Position numbers and translations under genes: made by a program. Shown here in pieces: positions 15,529 to 23,413 of a DNA stretch of 23,544 nt; within the stretch, counting starts at the first letter, position 1, and each line of letters opens with the position of its first letter. The DNA lies in the NCBI GenBank assembly GCA_964431285.1, contig CAYSJO010000574.1, positions 1-23,544 of the forward strand, written 5' to 3'. The stretch is from CAUZFZ01 sp964431285. Its GTDB lineage: Bacteria; Planctomycetota; Planctomycetia; Planctomycetales; Planctomycetaceae. The notes beneath the pieces were generated by a model that searched no databases, was not told the origin of the DNA, and worked only from the letters and a program-made list of their open reading frames with translations.

Positions 15529-16032
15529 CTACGCGAAGGGTAATGGTTGGGACTGATACGGAGACGGCGCAGCGGAAGCGCCATACGGTGCGCGAGCTGG
15601 ACCGTAAGCGCCGGGAACCTGGTTTCCGTAATACGGTGTTGGCGTGGGCTGTGGTCGGGCCAGAGCCCACGGATGAACCCAGCGTGGATCGGGAGTCTGA
15701 ACTGCGATCACTGGTACAGTTCCCGGTGGACGCGCCCATCGCGGCACTGGGTCCGGTGGACAACCGGCAAGCTGGCGAGTCACAGCGACGTGCGGGACAA
15801 CTGGCGGCCCGCCAACTGGCATGTACTGGTATCCCACAGCGACGGGAACTGGTCGCCCGACGGGATGGGCCGGCACTGCGTGTGGAGCGGAACGGCTGAC
15901 CCATCCGCTGCCCTTGTTGCAGCACGCCTTCTTAAACAGGTCAATTGCCGACGCTGACTGGGCACCGACGGTGATCGTTGCGGCACTCAGGAGCCCCAGC
16001 GTAATACGTTTTCCAACTTTCGCGATTGTCAT
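15529..16032 (-). CDS. Fragment: signal peptide and Pro-rich part of the same protein
   Basis: 167 residues from ATG 16032 to TAG 15529: Sec signal peptide, Cys pair, then a Pro/Val/Tyr-rich stretch with no folded domain. It could still be exported as a truncated low-complexity peptide. Confidence 0.6.
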   Translation of the reverse strand: MTIAKVGKRITLGLLSAATITVGAQSASAIDLFKKACCNKGSGWVSRSAPHAVPAHPVGRPVPVAVGYQYMPVGGPPVVPHVAVTRQLAGCPPDPVPRWARPPGTVPVIAVQTPDPRWVHPWALARPQPTPTPYYGNQVPGAYGPARAPYGASAAPSPYQSQPLPFA

Positions 16033-16291
16033 AAGTGTCCCCGTGCGGGATGAAAGACCGGCGTCCGCTCTTGCGGGGCTGGTTGGTTCGGGCGGCGCGT
16101 CTGATGTTGTGCAACCTCTTCAGGAAAACTACCACGGAGCTATTTGCCGAAAAGTACCGGCTGTGTTAACCCTCACGATTTCGCATTAATGAAGTGCCAC
16201 ACGCTACGATTCCCGGCAGAGTGAGGCGAACCTGACAAACCGCTGAGGTCTCCGCAGGGCGCCCGATCGGCAAGTCACCCATGAGAACAGC
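16033..16291. other. Divergent promoter region
   Basis: About 260 bases between the start of the minus-strand Pro-rich gene and the start of the plus-strand phosphoglycosyl transferase gene; both promoters must lie here. An AT-richer part (16125-16195) is the likeliest site. A five-codon ATG ORF (16280) just before the 16292 start is noted but not called. Confidence 0.4.
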
Positions 16292-17389
16292 ATGATCTTC
16301 CTGATTGCGGCGTGTTTCGGATCTGCGTTCGTCGTGTCGATTGTCGTGACCCGAGTGATTCGGCAGTTCGCTCCGGCCCTGGGCCTGATCGATCAGCCGG
16401 AAGAACGGAAAGTACATGTGACTCCCACGCCTCTGGGCGGTGGCCTTGGCATCTGGCTGGGAGTAGTCGTGCCGCTGGCAGCCGCTCATACGGTTGTGTG
16501 GTGGATCAGCCGACTGGACGCGCCGCCGGACTGGTTGCCGGAAGAAATTCGGCCTCACATCAACGGCATGCTGGCTCGCAGCGGACAACTGTGGAGCATC
16601 ATCACCGCAGGGACGATCCTCTCCATTATGGGGCTGATTGACGATATGCGGAATCTGCCCTGGCAGCCGCGACTGGCCGTGCAGATGCTGGTTGCCGTCG
16701 CTCTGGCATCGGGCGGTGTTCAGGCGACCGTGTTTGCCCCATGGCCGTGGCTCGGCTTTGTTCTCGCAGTTGGCTGGATTCTCGTGCTGGTCAACTCGTT
16801 CAACTTTCTCGACAACATGGACGGGCTCAGTGGTGGCATTGGTCTGATCGCGTCGTTGCTGTTTGCAATCATCATGCTGACGTCGCTCAGCGAACCCCGC
16901 TGGTTTGTCGCTGCCGTGCTGCTGGTGCTGGCTGGTGCCTTGTGCGGATTCCTTTGGTGGAACTGGTCGCCGGCGAGCATCTTCATGGGCGACACAGGCA
17001 GCTACTTCATCGGACTGCTGATCGCCACGATGACGATCGTGGGTACGTTCTACGAAGATTCACCGGAAATGGGACGCCACGTGATTCTGGCCCCGTTGTG
17101 TGTTCTGGCAGTGCCACTCTATGACACTGCAACGGTCATGCTGATCAGACTCCGTCAGGGTCGCAGCCCTTTCCAGCCGGATCGCAGCCATTTTTCACAC
17201 CGTCTTGTCGAGCTGGGTCTCCAGCCACGGAACGCCGTGCTGACTGTCCATCTCACGACACTGACGACAGGACTCGGTGGCCTGCTGCTGTACCAACTCC
17301 CAGACTGGAACGCTGCGGTCATCGTCCTGGGCCTGATTGCCTGCGTACTGCTTATCATCGCGATACTGGAGACCGCCGGGCGGTCGTAA
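16292..17389 (+). CDS. MraY/WecA-family undecaprenyl-phosphate phosphoglycosyl transferase
   Basis: A 365-residue polytopic membrane enzyme that transfers a phospho-sugar (typically GlcNAc-1-P) from a UDP-sugar to undecaprenyl phosphate at the cytoplasmic face, starting a cell-envelope polysaccharide. About ten or eleven hydrophobic segments are visible. Family motifs in order: RKVHVTPTPLGGG (39-51), the GLIDD aspartate pair (117-118), NFLDNMDGL (171-179, Asp 174 and 177), FMGDTGS (231-237, Asp 234), and the basic/His loop PDRSHFSHRLVELG (296-309). The motif set fits WecA/TagO-like rather than MraY proper. ATG 16292 has a GAGAA just upstream and gives a normal N-terminus. No other polysaccharide gene is adjacent, so the pathway is not fixed by context. 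Confidence 0.92.
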   Translation: MIFLIAACFGSAFVVSIVVTRVIRQFAPALGLIDQPEERKVHVTPTPLGGGLGIWLGVVVPLAAAHTVVWWISRLDAPPDWLPEEIRPHINGMLARSGQLWSIITAGTILSIMGLIDDMRNLPWQPRLAVQMLVAVALASGGVQATVFAPWPWLGFVLAVGWILVLVNSFNFLDNMDGLSGGIGLIASLLFAIIMLTSLSEPRWFVAAVLLVLAGALCGFLWWNWSPASIFMGDTGSYFIGLLIATMTIVGTFYEDSPEMGRHVILAPLCVLAVPLYDTATVMLIRLRQGRSPFQPDRSHFSHRLVELGLQPRNAVLTVHLTTLTTGLGGLLLYQLPDWNAAVIVLGLIACVLLIIAILETAGRS

Positions 17390-17425
17390 GCTCATCGAAC
17401 CTGTTTTTGACTTTCGGACGGTAAA

Positions 17426-17554
17426 TTGATTGATTGTCGAATGCTGAGTGTTGATTTGCGATGTGAAACCAGCGACGTGAGTGAGCGTGGTTCAGATATG
17501 GTCCGAACTCCATTTCGCAAATCACAAATCATCATTCGACAATCATCAATCAGG
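17426..17554. repeat. Imperfect long inverted repeat upstream of the phosphatase gene
   Basis: TTGATTGATTGTCGAATG (17426-17443) and CATTCGACAATCATCAATCA (17533-17552) are reverse complements except for one inserted triplet. Further inside, TTGATTTGCGA (17451-17461) pairs with CGCAAATCA (17514-17522). The arms are made of AATC-type short repeats and enclose about 90 bases. It lies in the 190-base gap before the phosphatase start and could fold as a long hairpin in the 5' leader. Confidence 0.6.
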
Positions 17555-17579
17555 TTCCGCACGACCACGAGGCACCATC

Positions 17580-19028
17580 ATGAATTCGAAGTTCAGCTTT
17601 CTGTTGTTTGCAGTGACCGCCCTTGCGAGCAGTGTCTCACAACGCGCGACAGCAGCCGAAATGGCGATGGGGTTTCGTGTCGGCGAAGTGACGCAGGACT
17701 CAGCCATCATCTGGACTCGAATCACCCGCAACGCCGAACGGAACTGGGACGGATATCGGGAACCGAAAAAACGTGAGCCGCGAGTCGACAAGTACACGCC
17801 TTCCAAGGTCAAAGTGGACGACCGGGAAGGCGCGACGCCTGGTGCGCCAGGACTGGTTCGTGTGTCATGGTTCCAGGCGGAGCCGGGCCAGGGAGAACCG
17901 CATATCTCCGATTGGGTCACTGTCACCGCAAAGAGCGACTTCACTCATCAGTTCAGACTCACGAACCTGCGACCAGGCACGAAATACGAAATCCGTGTTT
18001 TCGCACGCGACGACGAAGATGCGAAAGTCAGCGCAAGGCAGACCGGTTCCTTTTTAACTCCAGCGGCAGCCGACACCTGGCAGGATGTCAGCCTGGGTGT
18101 TGTGACCGGGCAATCGTACTGGGACCTCGATCACCGCGACGGGTATCACATTTATCCGGCGATGCAGAGGCAGAAGATCCACTTTCTGGTCCCAACGGGA
18201 GACACCGTTTACCTCGACAGTGAGTCGCCCCGCGCCAGGACAATTGAACTGGCAAGACATCACTGGCACCGCATGTATTCGTTACCACGTCACGTCGAGT
18301 TTCACAGACATATTCCCGGTTACTGGGAAGTCGACGATCACGACACGTGGGTCAATGACTGTTGGCCGACGATGAAGGCCGCGTGGATGAACCCTCTGAC
18401 GTTCAATCAGGGGTTCGCCATCTACCGGGAGCAGGTCCCAATGGGCAAATTGACCTATCGGACAGTGCGTTGGGGGAAAGGGCTGCAAATCTGGCTGGTC
18501 GAAGGAAGACCGTACCGATCACCAAACACCATGCAGGACGGGCCAGACAAGACGATCTGGGGAAAAGAGCAGCTTGCATGGGTGCAGCGTACGATCAAAG
18601 CAAGCGACGCGGACTTTCGTGTGCTGATCAGTCCAACTCCGATCGTCGGACCCGACCGGGATCGCGGCAAGAACGACAATCACGCCAATGACTCATTCGC
18701 CCACGAAGGCAACCTGTTCCGCTCCTGGACGAAGGACCAGAAGCTGAAAAACTTCTACACGTGCTGCGGAGATCGGCACTGGCAATACATGTCGATCGAC
18801 CCGAAGAGCGGATTACGGGAATTCTCATGCGGTCCCGCCAGTGACGTGCATGCAGGCGGAAACCCGCAGCAACCTGACTGGCAGCCATTTCTGCGTGTGA
18901 AAGGCGGTTACCTGTCAATCGCCGTCAGCAAGGTGGACGGCAAACCGACGATCGCATTCCGACACCACGGCGTGCACGGGAAGGTCGTTCATGAGTTCAC
19001 CGCTGAATCTGCCGCAGGCGAATCCTGA
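17580..19028 (+). CDS. PhoD-like alkaline phosphatase / phosphodiesterase, secreted
   Basis: A 482-residue exported metallophosphatase. ATG 17580 (GAGG about 8 bases upstream) begins a signal peptide (MNSKFSFLLFAVTALASSVSQRATA, cleavage near residue 26). Residues about 27-160 are the PhoD N-terminal fibronectin-like domain (GFRVGEVTQDSAIIWTRITR, LTNLRPGTKYEIRVFARDD). The catalytic domain shows VVTGQSYWDLDH (174-185), PTGDTVYLD (205-213), HHWHRMYSLP, YWEVDDHDTWVNDCWP (248-263), EGRPYRSPN (308-316) and CGDRHWQYMS (396-405), containing the Asp, Asn and His positions used for Ca/Fe-type metal binding in this family. It probably releases phosphate from mono- or diesters in the periplasm. No Pho box is obvious. 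Upstream in-frame sequence to 17481 lies in the inverted-repeat region and is not coding. Confidence 0.9.
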   Translation: MNSKFSFLLFAVTALASSVSQRATAAEMAMGFRVGEVTQDSAIIWTRITRNAERNWDGYREPKKREPRVDKYTPSKVKVDDREGATPGAPGLVRVSWFQAEPGQGEPHISDWVTVTAKSDFTHQFRLTNLRPGTKYEIRVFARDDEDAKVSARQTGSFLTPAAADTWQDVSLGVVTGQSYWDLDHRDGYHIYPAMQRQKIHFLVPTGDTVYLDSESPRARTIELARHHWHRMYSLPRHVEFHRHIPGYWEVDDHDTWVNDCWPTMKAAWMNPLTFNQGFAIYREQVPMGKLTYRTVRWGKGLQIWLVEGRPYRSPNTMQDGPDKTIWGKEQLAWVQRTIKASDADFRVLISPTPIVGPDRDRGKNDNHANDSFAHEGNLFRSWTKDQKLKNFYTCCGDRHWQYMSIDPKSGLREFSCGPASDVHAGGNPQQPDWQPFLRVKGGYLSIAVSKVDGKPTIAFRHHGVHGKVVHEFTAESAAGES

Positions 19029-19313
19029 TCCGACTGCCATCTGGTTTTGGTTCTGGCGTTAAGCATCGGGCTGAATGAGTCCCAGCAGGCGTAAATGAGC
19101 AAGACATATCAGAAGGGCGATGAAGCTGGTCGCGATATCGAGGCGCAGATGGAACAGCGCCATTTGCAGACTGACCGGCAGGTGAATCGTCAGCGCCAAC
19201 GGTATGTAACGATTGCCAGCAGCAGAACTCCGGCCAGAGCATGCGCCACCCAGATGCTGTGCATCAGGAATCCGGGGTCCAATTCACCCGGAACGCCACG
19301 AGCAGGGGTCTTA

Positions 19314-19327
19314 GAATCAATTGATTC
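19314..19327. repeat. 14-bp perfect palindrome
   Basis: GAATCAATTGATTC is self-complementary without a spacer. It sits inside the interrupted doxX-like remnant, near the REP-like element. It could mark an insertion end or a protein-binding site; no function can be read. Confidence 0.4.
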
Positions 19328-19362
19328 CCCGATTCAGCCGCGGAGCGGTGAAAGCGCATAGT

Positions 19363-19404
19363 CCCGGGTGAGCGCCGCAGCGATAGCTGCAAGCGTAACC
19401 CGGG
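19363..19404. repeat. REP-like palindromic element
   Basis: CCCGGGT (19363-19369) pairs with ACCCGGG (19398-19404). Inside, GCAGC (19377-19381) pairs with GCTGC (19386-19390) around a 4-base loop, leaving unpaired internal bulges. The GC-rich imperfect hairpin of about 42 bases is typical in size of bacterial extragenic palindromes and lies in decayed sequence. Only one copy is present in this window. Confidence 0.6.
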
Positions 19405-19779
19405 GTTAAGAATCGCTTGAACCCGTCACTCAAACGTCCTGAGGACTACCTGTGACACATGCCTCTATCCAAATGATTCCCAGTTACTTAGGCGCAAAAC
19501 CGCTTTCGTCGCGGGGCAAGTCTACTGGCGCGGCATGAACTGCAGGAATCCGTTCAGCCCTTAGATGGCCAACGGCAATCCCATAAGTAGGCGGCAGACC
19601 CTTGTAACGCGATTCATGCTCTTCCCCCGCTTGTGCGTGCCTCTTGAGCTCGAGAACGTGCCTGATCCGTCTTGAGTCTTGGTATTATAGGAAGTGCAGG
19701 TAGACTGAATGGGATTCGATTGCTCGGAGAAACGAGCACAAACAAGGCAAGAATCAGTACCGTTCAAAGGAACCGGGCA

Positions 19780-22305
19780 ATGTTGAGATTGCGAGTCACT
19801 GACTGGTTACGGTATCGGCTGGCATGTGGCACACAACGTAGTCGGCGTGGACTCGCACGGTCCCCTTACTCCAACCCGGCCCAACAGCTTGAGTCGCGTG
19901 TTGTGCTGACCTCGCCGTCCATCACATCATCCGCAACGATCTCGGTAGCTGAGAATGCGACGGCTGTCACCACAGTGACCGCAACGGATTCAGACGCTCC
20001 GGCTCAGACATTGACATTTTCACTGACTGGCGGAGCCGATCAGGACGACTTCTCGATCGATAGCAGTTCGGGCGTCCTGACATTCAGGACAGCACCGGAT
20101 TTTGAGAGTCCATCAGACGCCGACATGGACAATCTGTTCGAGGTCACCGTGCAGGTCAGCGACGGTACAGAGAGTTCGACACAGGAGCTAATGGTCAGCG
20201 TGACCGACGTGGCTGTCGCGAGCACGACACTTCCAGACGGAGGCGGCGCCTTTACCGTCGAGATTGACGGATCGAATCTTCAGGTGAATTCGGCAACGTC
20301 CAGCGTCTTTACGATTCCACTGGAAGATGCCGCGAGTCTGACAGTCCTTGGAACGAACAGTGACGAGTCCGTGACTCTTGACGCATCGGTTTCAGCATTT
20401 ACCGGAGCAATTTCCGTCAGTCTCAATGGCGGCAATGATTCGATGGACTCGACGGCGGTCACGAACGACGTCGTCTTCAATGGCGGAAGTGAGAACGACT
20501 CGTTTCTGGGAGGTGTTGGCAATGACACAGCACTTGCCGGCATTGGCAACGATGTCATCAACACTGGTGGCGGAAACGACCTTGTCCTGCTGGGTTCGGG
20601 AGACGACACGTTCGTAGCTGGTGACGGGAACGACACTGTTCGAGGCGAGGCGGGAAACGACGTGATTTCCGGTGGCGCTGGTGAGGATGTGCTGAACGGC
20701 AACGCAGGCAGTGACTCAGTCTTCGGCGGTGACGACAACGACCGACTTCTGGGTGGGGCCGGCCCGGACTTTCTGAACGGTGAAGCCGGTAATGACACCG
20801 TGCGCGGGCAGGGCGCACCTGACACACTGGCTGGCGGGACAGGCACGGATTCTCTCATCAGAGGACCGGGAGACACACTGTTTCAGGATGCTCCGCCGGC
20901 AGACTCTGGTGGTTCCGGAGGCGGCGCCACGGGTGGGACGACTTTGAATATTGCACTGCCCACCGGAGGCGGAGCCTTCACAGTGCAGGTTAGTGTGGGT
21001 GAACTGCAAGTGGTGTCGGGAACAAGCACAGTGATCAGTGAATCTCTGACCGGCGTCACCTCGCTCGTGATCAACGGGACGACGGCTGCGGAAGCGGTGA
21101 CGTTGGGCGCATCGGTCGACGACTTCAGCGGTACGATCACCGTGAACGGAAGCAACGGGGCAGATTCTCTGAACTCCACAGCGATCGCGGCAGGCGTTGT
21201 CTACAACGGAGGCAGCGGCGAGGACACATTCACCGGCGGAGCGGGCAACGACACTGTCAACGGCGGTTCGTCCGCTGACAGCATCTCGACTGGTGCTGGT
21301 GATGACTCAATTGACGGTGGCGGCAGTGGTGACTCGATTGACGCGGGTGCTGGTGATGATTTTGTCCGGGGAGGAGGCGGAGGCGACACGATGAACGGTG
21401 GGGCCGGCAACGATTTCATGAACGGCAACTCGGGGCGAGACGTGATGACCGGGGGAGCCGACAATGACCGGCTTCTGGGCGGCGCCGGCAGCGACAACAT
21501 GAACGGCGATGCAGGTGACGACACCGTCAATGGACAGGGTGGTCCTGACACGGTGAGTGGTGGTGATGGGACGGACATGGTCCGTACAGGACGCGGCGAC
21601 ACTGTTGATCCGGATGCTGGAAGTGGTGGTGGAGTTGCCCCAACGGTCGGAACTCTGACAGTCAGTCTGCCTGCGGCCGGCGGGACGTTCACCGTGCAGA
21701 TCAGTGGCGGACAACTGCAGGTCGTCTCCGGCGCGACGACGATTTTTGATCAATCCGTGGACAGCGCGAACGCGATCGTGATCAACGGCAGCGACTCTGC
21801 GGACGACGTGACGCTGGATTCGTCGATCTCCGGATTCAGTGGTGCGTTCACGTTCAATGGAAATGATGCGGCAGATTCACTGAACGCGGTGGCAATCAGT
21901 CTCGGCTTGACCTTTAACGGCGGTTCTGGGGCAGACATGTTTCAGGGGGGATCGGGCAATGACGTCGTCAATGGGGGTCTGTCGGATGACAACCTGTCTG
22001 GTAACGCCGGAAATGACACGATTTTCGGTGGAGGCGGCGCTGATATTCTCAGCGGTGGCCTCGGAAATGACCGCATCTCTGGTGAAGGTGGTAATGACAC
22101 GATCAGCGGGGGCGAAGGCGACGACTTCCTGAACGGGCAGTCTGGCAGCGACATAATTACCGGCGGCGACGACGACGACGTCGTCCTGGGCGGTGGCAGT
22201 GCCGACAATCTGAACGGTGGACTCGGTTCCGACACCGTCCGCGGCCAGGGATGTGTCGATGCCGTCAACGGTGGCGGCGGAGGGTCGGATGTCGTTCAGC
22301 AGTAA
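19780..22305 (+). CDS. Large secreted calcium-binding repeat protein (cadherin-like plus three RTX-type modules)
   Basis: An 841-residue surface or secreted protein. ATG 19780 has AAAGGA 9 bases upstream; an in-frame TTG at 19672 is rejected. Residues 34-45 (AQQLESRVVLTS) resemble the LEPR-XLL motif at the N-terminus of planctomycete exported proteins, after a basic leader. Residues about 46-145 are a cadherin-like domain (ISVAENATAVTTVTATDSD, DDFSIDSSSGVLTF, VTVQVSDG). Three tandem modules of about 235 residues follow (starting near 149, 388 and 625). Each has a beta part beginning LPxGGGAFTVxI...LQVVSGT and then 9-residue RTX repeats (GGxGNDxxx), which bind Ca2+ and fold as parallel beta rolls. 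It ends ...GGGSDVVQQ with no anchor visible. Followed by a strong terminator. Probable adhesion or matrix role (inference). Confidence 0.92.
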   Translation: MLRLRVTDWLRYRLACGTQRSRRGLARSPYSNPAQQLESRVVLTSPSITSSATISVAENATAVTTVTATDSDAPAQTLTFSLTGGADQDDFSIDSSSGVLTFRTAPDFESPSDADMDNLFEVTVQVSDGTESSTQELMVSVTDVAVASTTLPDGGGAFTVEIDGSNLQVNSATSSVFTIPLEDAASLTVLGTNSDESVTLDASVSAFTGAISVSLNGGNDSMDSTAVTNDVVFNGGSENDSFLGGVGNDTALAGIGNDVINTGGGNDLVLLGSGDDTFVAGDGNDTVRGEAGNDVISGGAGEDVLNGNAGSDSVFGGDDNDRLLGGAGPDFLNGEAGNDTVRGQGAPDTLAGGTGTDSLIRGPGDTLFQDAPPADSGGSGGGATGGTTLNIALPTGGGAFTVQVSVGELQVVSGTSTVISESLTGVTSLVINGTTAAEAVTLGASVDDFSGTITVNGSNGADSLNSTAIAAGVVYNGGSGEDTFTGGAGNDTVNGGSSADSISTGAGDDSIDGGGSGDSIDAGAGDDFVRGGGGGDTMNGGAGNDFMNGNSGRDVMTGGADNDRLLGGAGSDNMNGDAGDDTVNGQGGPDTVSGGDGTDMVRTGRGDTVDPDAGSGGGVAPTVGTLTVSLPAAGGTFTVQISGGQLQVVSGATTIFDQSVDSANAIVINGSDSADDVTLDSSISGFSGAFTFNGNDAADSLNAVAISLGLTFNGGSGADMFQGGSGNDVVNGGLSDDNLSGNAGNDTIFGGGGADILSGGLGNDRISGEGGNDTISGGEGDDFLNGQSGSDIITGGDDDDVVLGGGSADNLNGGLGSDTVRGQGCVDAVNGGGGGSDVVQQ

Positions 22306-22331
22306 GGCCCTCAATCGGCCGTCTTAAGCAC

Positions 22332-22370
22332 AGCCCGCCCTGTCCTACGAGAACAGGGCGGGCTTTTTTT
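22332..22370 (+). terminator. Rho-independent terminator
   Basis: AGCCCGCCCTGT (22332-22343) pairs perfectly with ACAGGGCGGGCT (22353-22364) over a 9-base loop, followed by a run of seven T (22364-22370). It stands 27 bases after the repeat-protein stop and isolates that gene from the sigma factor downstream. Confidence 0.95.
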
Positions 22371-22510
22371 CGTGATCAGACTCGTGACGCGGTCTGACGA
22401 GCCTACGATGTGTGTGTGATGCACGATCTGGCAAAAAAGTTCTGAAAGCTGTGCGAGACGTGAAAGGCAGCCGCCCAAGGTTTCCGTACTGACTGTGGAG
22501 TCAGTCGTCG

Positions 22511-23083
22511 ATGGACACAGTCGAAACAACCCGACCCAGCCTGCTGGTCCGGATCAGGGACCTGCGGGATGAACTGGCGTGGAGTGAATTTGCTCAGCTC
22601 TACACGCCATTGATCGACCGGTTCGCCCGTCAAAGCGGACTGCAGGATGCGGACGCGTCGCTGGTGACTCAGGATGTGCTGGTCACGGTGGCTCGGACGC
22701 TTCATCGATTCGATTACGACCGCCGCAACGGGTCATTTCGTGGCTGGCTGAAAGTTCTGACTCGTTCCCGCCTGAGTGACTTTCTGCGGGCTCAGGGGCG
22801 GCATCCGCAGGGCAGCGGTGACACGGGAATGCTGCAACTCATGGATGAACAGCCCGACCTGTGGGAACGCGAGTACCGACGCAGCCTCTTCGAATGGGCG
22901 GTCGAACGGATTCGCTGCGATTTCGAAGACACGACATGGCAGGCATTCTGGCAGACGTCGGTAGATGGAGCGGAAACAAAGGCAGTCGGTGAGAAACTCG
23001 GTCTGTCAGTTGGGGCGGTATACATTGCTCGCAGCCGTGTTCTGGCTCGGTTGCGTGAAGAAGTTCACGATGTGGAACACTGA
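22511..23083 (+). CDS. ECF-type RNA polymerase sigma factor
   Basis: A 190-residue sigma-70 family protein with only regions 2 and 4. Region 2 (about 24-95) shows WSEFAQLYTPLIDRFARQSGLQ, the TQDVLVTVARTLHRFDYDR helix that corresponds to core binding, and GSFRGWLKVLTRSRLSDFLR for -10 melting. Region 4 (about 138-186) has the helix-turn-helix ETKAVGEKLGLSVGAVYIARSRVLARLRE for the -35 element. ATG 22511 lies about ten bases after GGAG. Planctomycetes carry ECF groups encoded next to Ser/Thr kinases or zinc-finger proteins that control them; here the next gene starts with such a zinc finger but is cut by an IS, so this sigma factor may have lost its normal control. Target promoter unknown. Confidence 0.92.
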   Translation: MDTVETTRPSLLVRIRDLRDELAWSEFAQLYTPLIDRFARQSGLQDADASLVTQDVLVTVARTLHRFDYDRRNGSFRGWLKVLTRSRLSDFLRAQGRHPQGSGDTGMLQLMDEQPDLWEREYRRSLFEWAVERIRCDFEDTTWQAFWQTSVDGAETKAVGEKLGLSVGAVYIARSRVLARLREEVHDVEH

Positions 23084-23089
23084 TGCGGT

Positions 23090-23136
23090 CAAATGCAAAG
23101 TGACAATTTCAAAGTGCCAAGTGCAAATTGATTGAA
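23090..23136. repeat. A-rich degenerate short repeats between sigma and zinc-finger genes
   Basis: The 69-base gap is built of variants of one word: CAAATGCAAAGTGACAATT, CAAAGTG, CCAAGTGCAAATTG. It is strikingly AT-rich against its neighbours and resembles the AATC-type repeats before the phosphatase gene in style. It may reflect slippage or an extragenic repeat family. Confidence 0.45.
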
Positions 23137-23152
23137 GCCGAGGAAACAAACA

Positions 23153-23413
23153 ATGGTCGCCCAAGCTACATGCCCCGATCCCGATGTGATTCATGACTTA
23201 CTCTGTGGAGTTCTTCCAGAGCATGAACACGCGGAGCTGTCCTTGCATTTCGACCTATGCGGGGAGTGCCGGCAGCGATTCGAAGCGGCAGCGTCTGATC
23301 CGCAGTTCCTCGGGAATGCCGCCCGACGGTGCGCCAATTCGACCTGGCAGAAAGAGACTGCCACACTGCAGCGACTCATGCGGGACATGCCCCGGCACCT
23401 AGACTCTGTTTGA
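23153..23413 (+). pseudogene. Zinc-finger (anti-sigma/kinase N-terminal) protein truncated by an IS
   Basis: 86 residues from ATG 23153 (GAGGAAA 8 bases upstream). The start ATCPDPDVIHDLLCGVLPEHEHAELSLHFDLCGECRQRF carries a zinc-finger of the H-x3-C-x2-C anti-sigma type (H32, C36, C39). A short helical stretch (WQKETATLQRLMRDMPRHLDSV) follows, and then TGA. The last codons and the stop belong to the IS end (junction near 23399-23403, CTAG then ACTCTGTTTGAAAAC). In planctomycetes this N-terminus usually continues as a Ser/Thr kinase or a membrane anti-sigma factor; the rest should reappear beyond the IS, outside the window. It is first after the sigma gene, in a probable two-gene operon. Confidence 0.75.

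Larger units (their letters stand above)
14665..16032 (-). pseudogene. Secreted Pro/Gly/Tyr-rich protein with unknown C-terminal domain, split by in-frame TAG
   Basis: A single frame of 456 codons runs from ATG 16032 (GGGGA 5 bases upstream) to 14665, broken only by TAG at 15529-15531. The N-terminus is a Sec signal peptide (RITLGLLSAATITVGAQSASA) followed by a Cys pair (ACCNKG) and long Pro/Gly/Tyr-rich low-complexity sequence. After the stop the frame continues without change of style (PSPAAPRLLTSTNGG, DPTPAAPKATPDATTPG, GYGQPAPGYPQPGY). It ends in a compact domain of about 140 residues (KIYGFDDSGKRPPGTLGRTYRRP, VGQLDIEILDTMRVSL, VPHLYDVRFELIRERSHFERRYG, RLIPGGTVDLVFY). PFA-stop-PSP would fit Gln (CAG to TAG). 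The domain family is not recognised. Probably a recent nonsense mutation; a low level of read-through cannot be excluded. Confidence 0.8.
19059..19617 (-). pseudogene. DoxX-like membrane protein, decayed and interrupted
   Basis: Three frames on the minus strand spell a DoxX-type small membrane protein. ATG 19617 (behind GGGGGAAG) reads MNRVTRVCRLLMGLPLAI, then TAA, then GLNGFLQFMPRQ and TAG: the typical N-terminal helix ending in a GLNGFLxFxP motif. The C-terminal half appears from about 19300: DPGFLMHSIWVAHALAGVLLLAIVTY (one frame) and then PLALTIHLPVSLQMALFHLRLD...HLRLLGLIQPDA (next frame), ending at TAA 19059. DoxX-like proteins have only some 20-25 residues between these halves, but here about 230 bases intervene, including a palindromic element at 19363-19404. 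The family identity rests on motif recognition by eye; pseudogene status is clear from two stops, a frameshift and the insertion. Confidence 0.6.

Noticed and set aside
15165..15899. Long plus-strand ORF (244 aa) opposite the Pro-rich gene
   Set aside because: Arg/Glu-rich antisense shadow of a Pro/Gly/Tyr-rich gene; no domain, and the minus strand has the signal peptide, ribosome site and terminator.
20400..22280. Tandem GGxGND DNA repeats as a CRISPR-like array
   Set aside because: Repeats are in frame, degenerate and coding, without uniform spacers.
20280..22314. Several long minus-strand ORFs opposite the repeat protein
   Set aside because: Ser/Pro-rich antisense translations of the Gly/Asp repeats; they owe their length to repeat composition.
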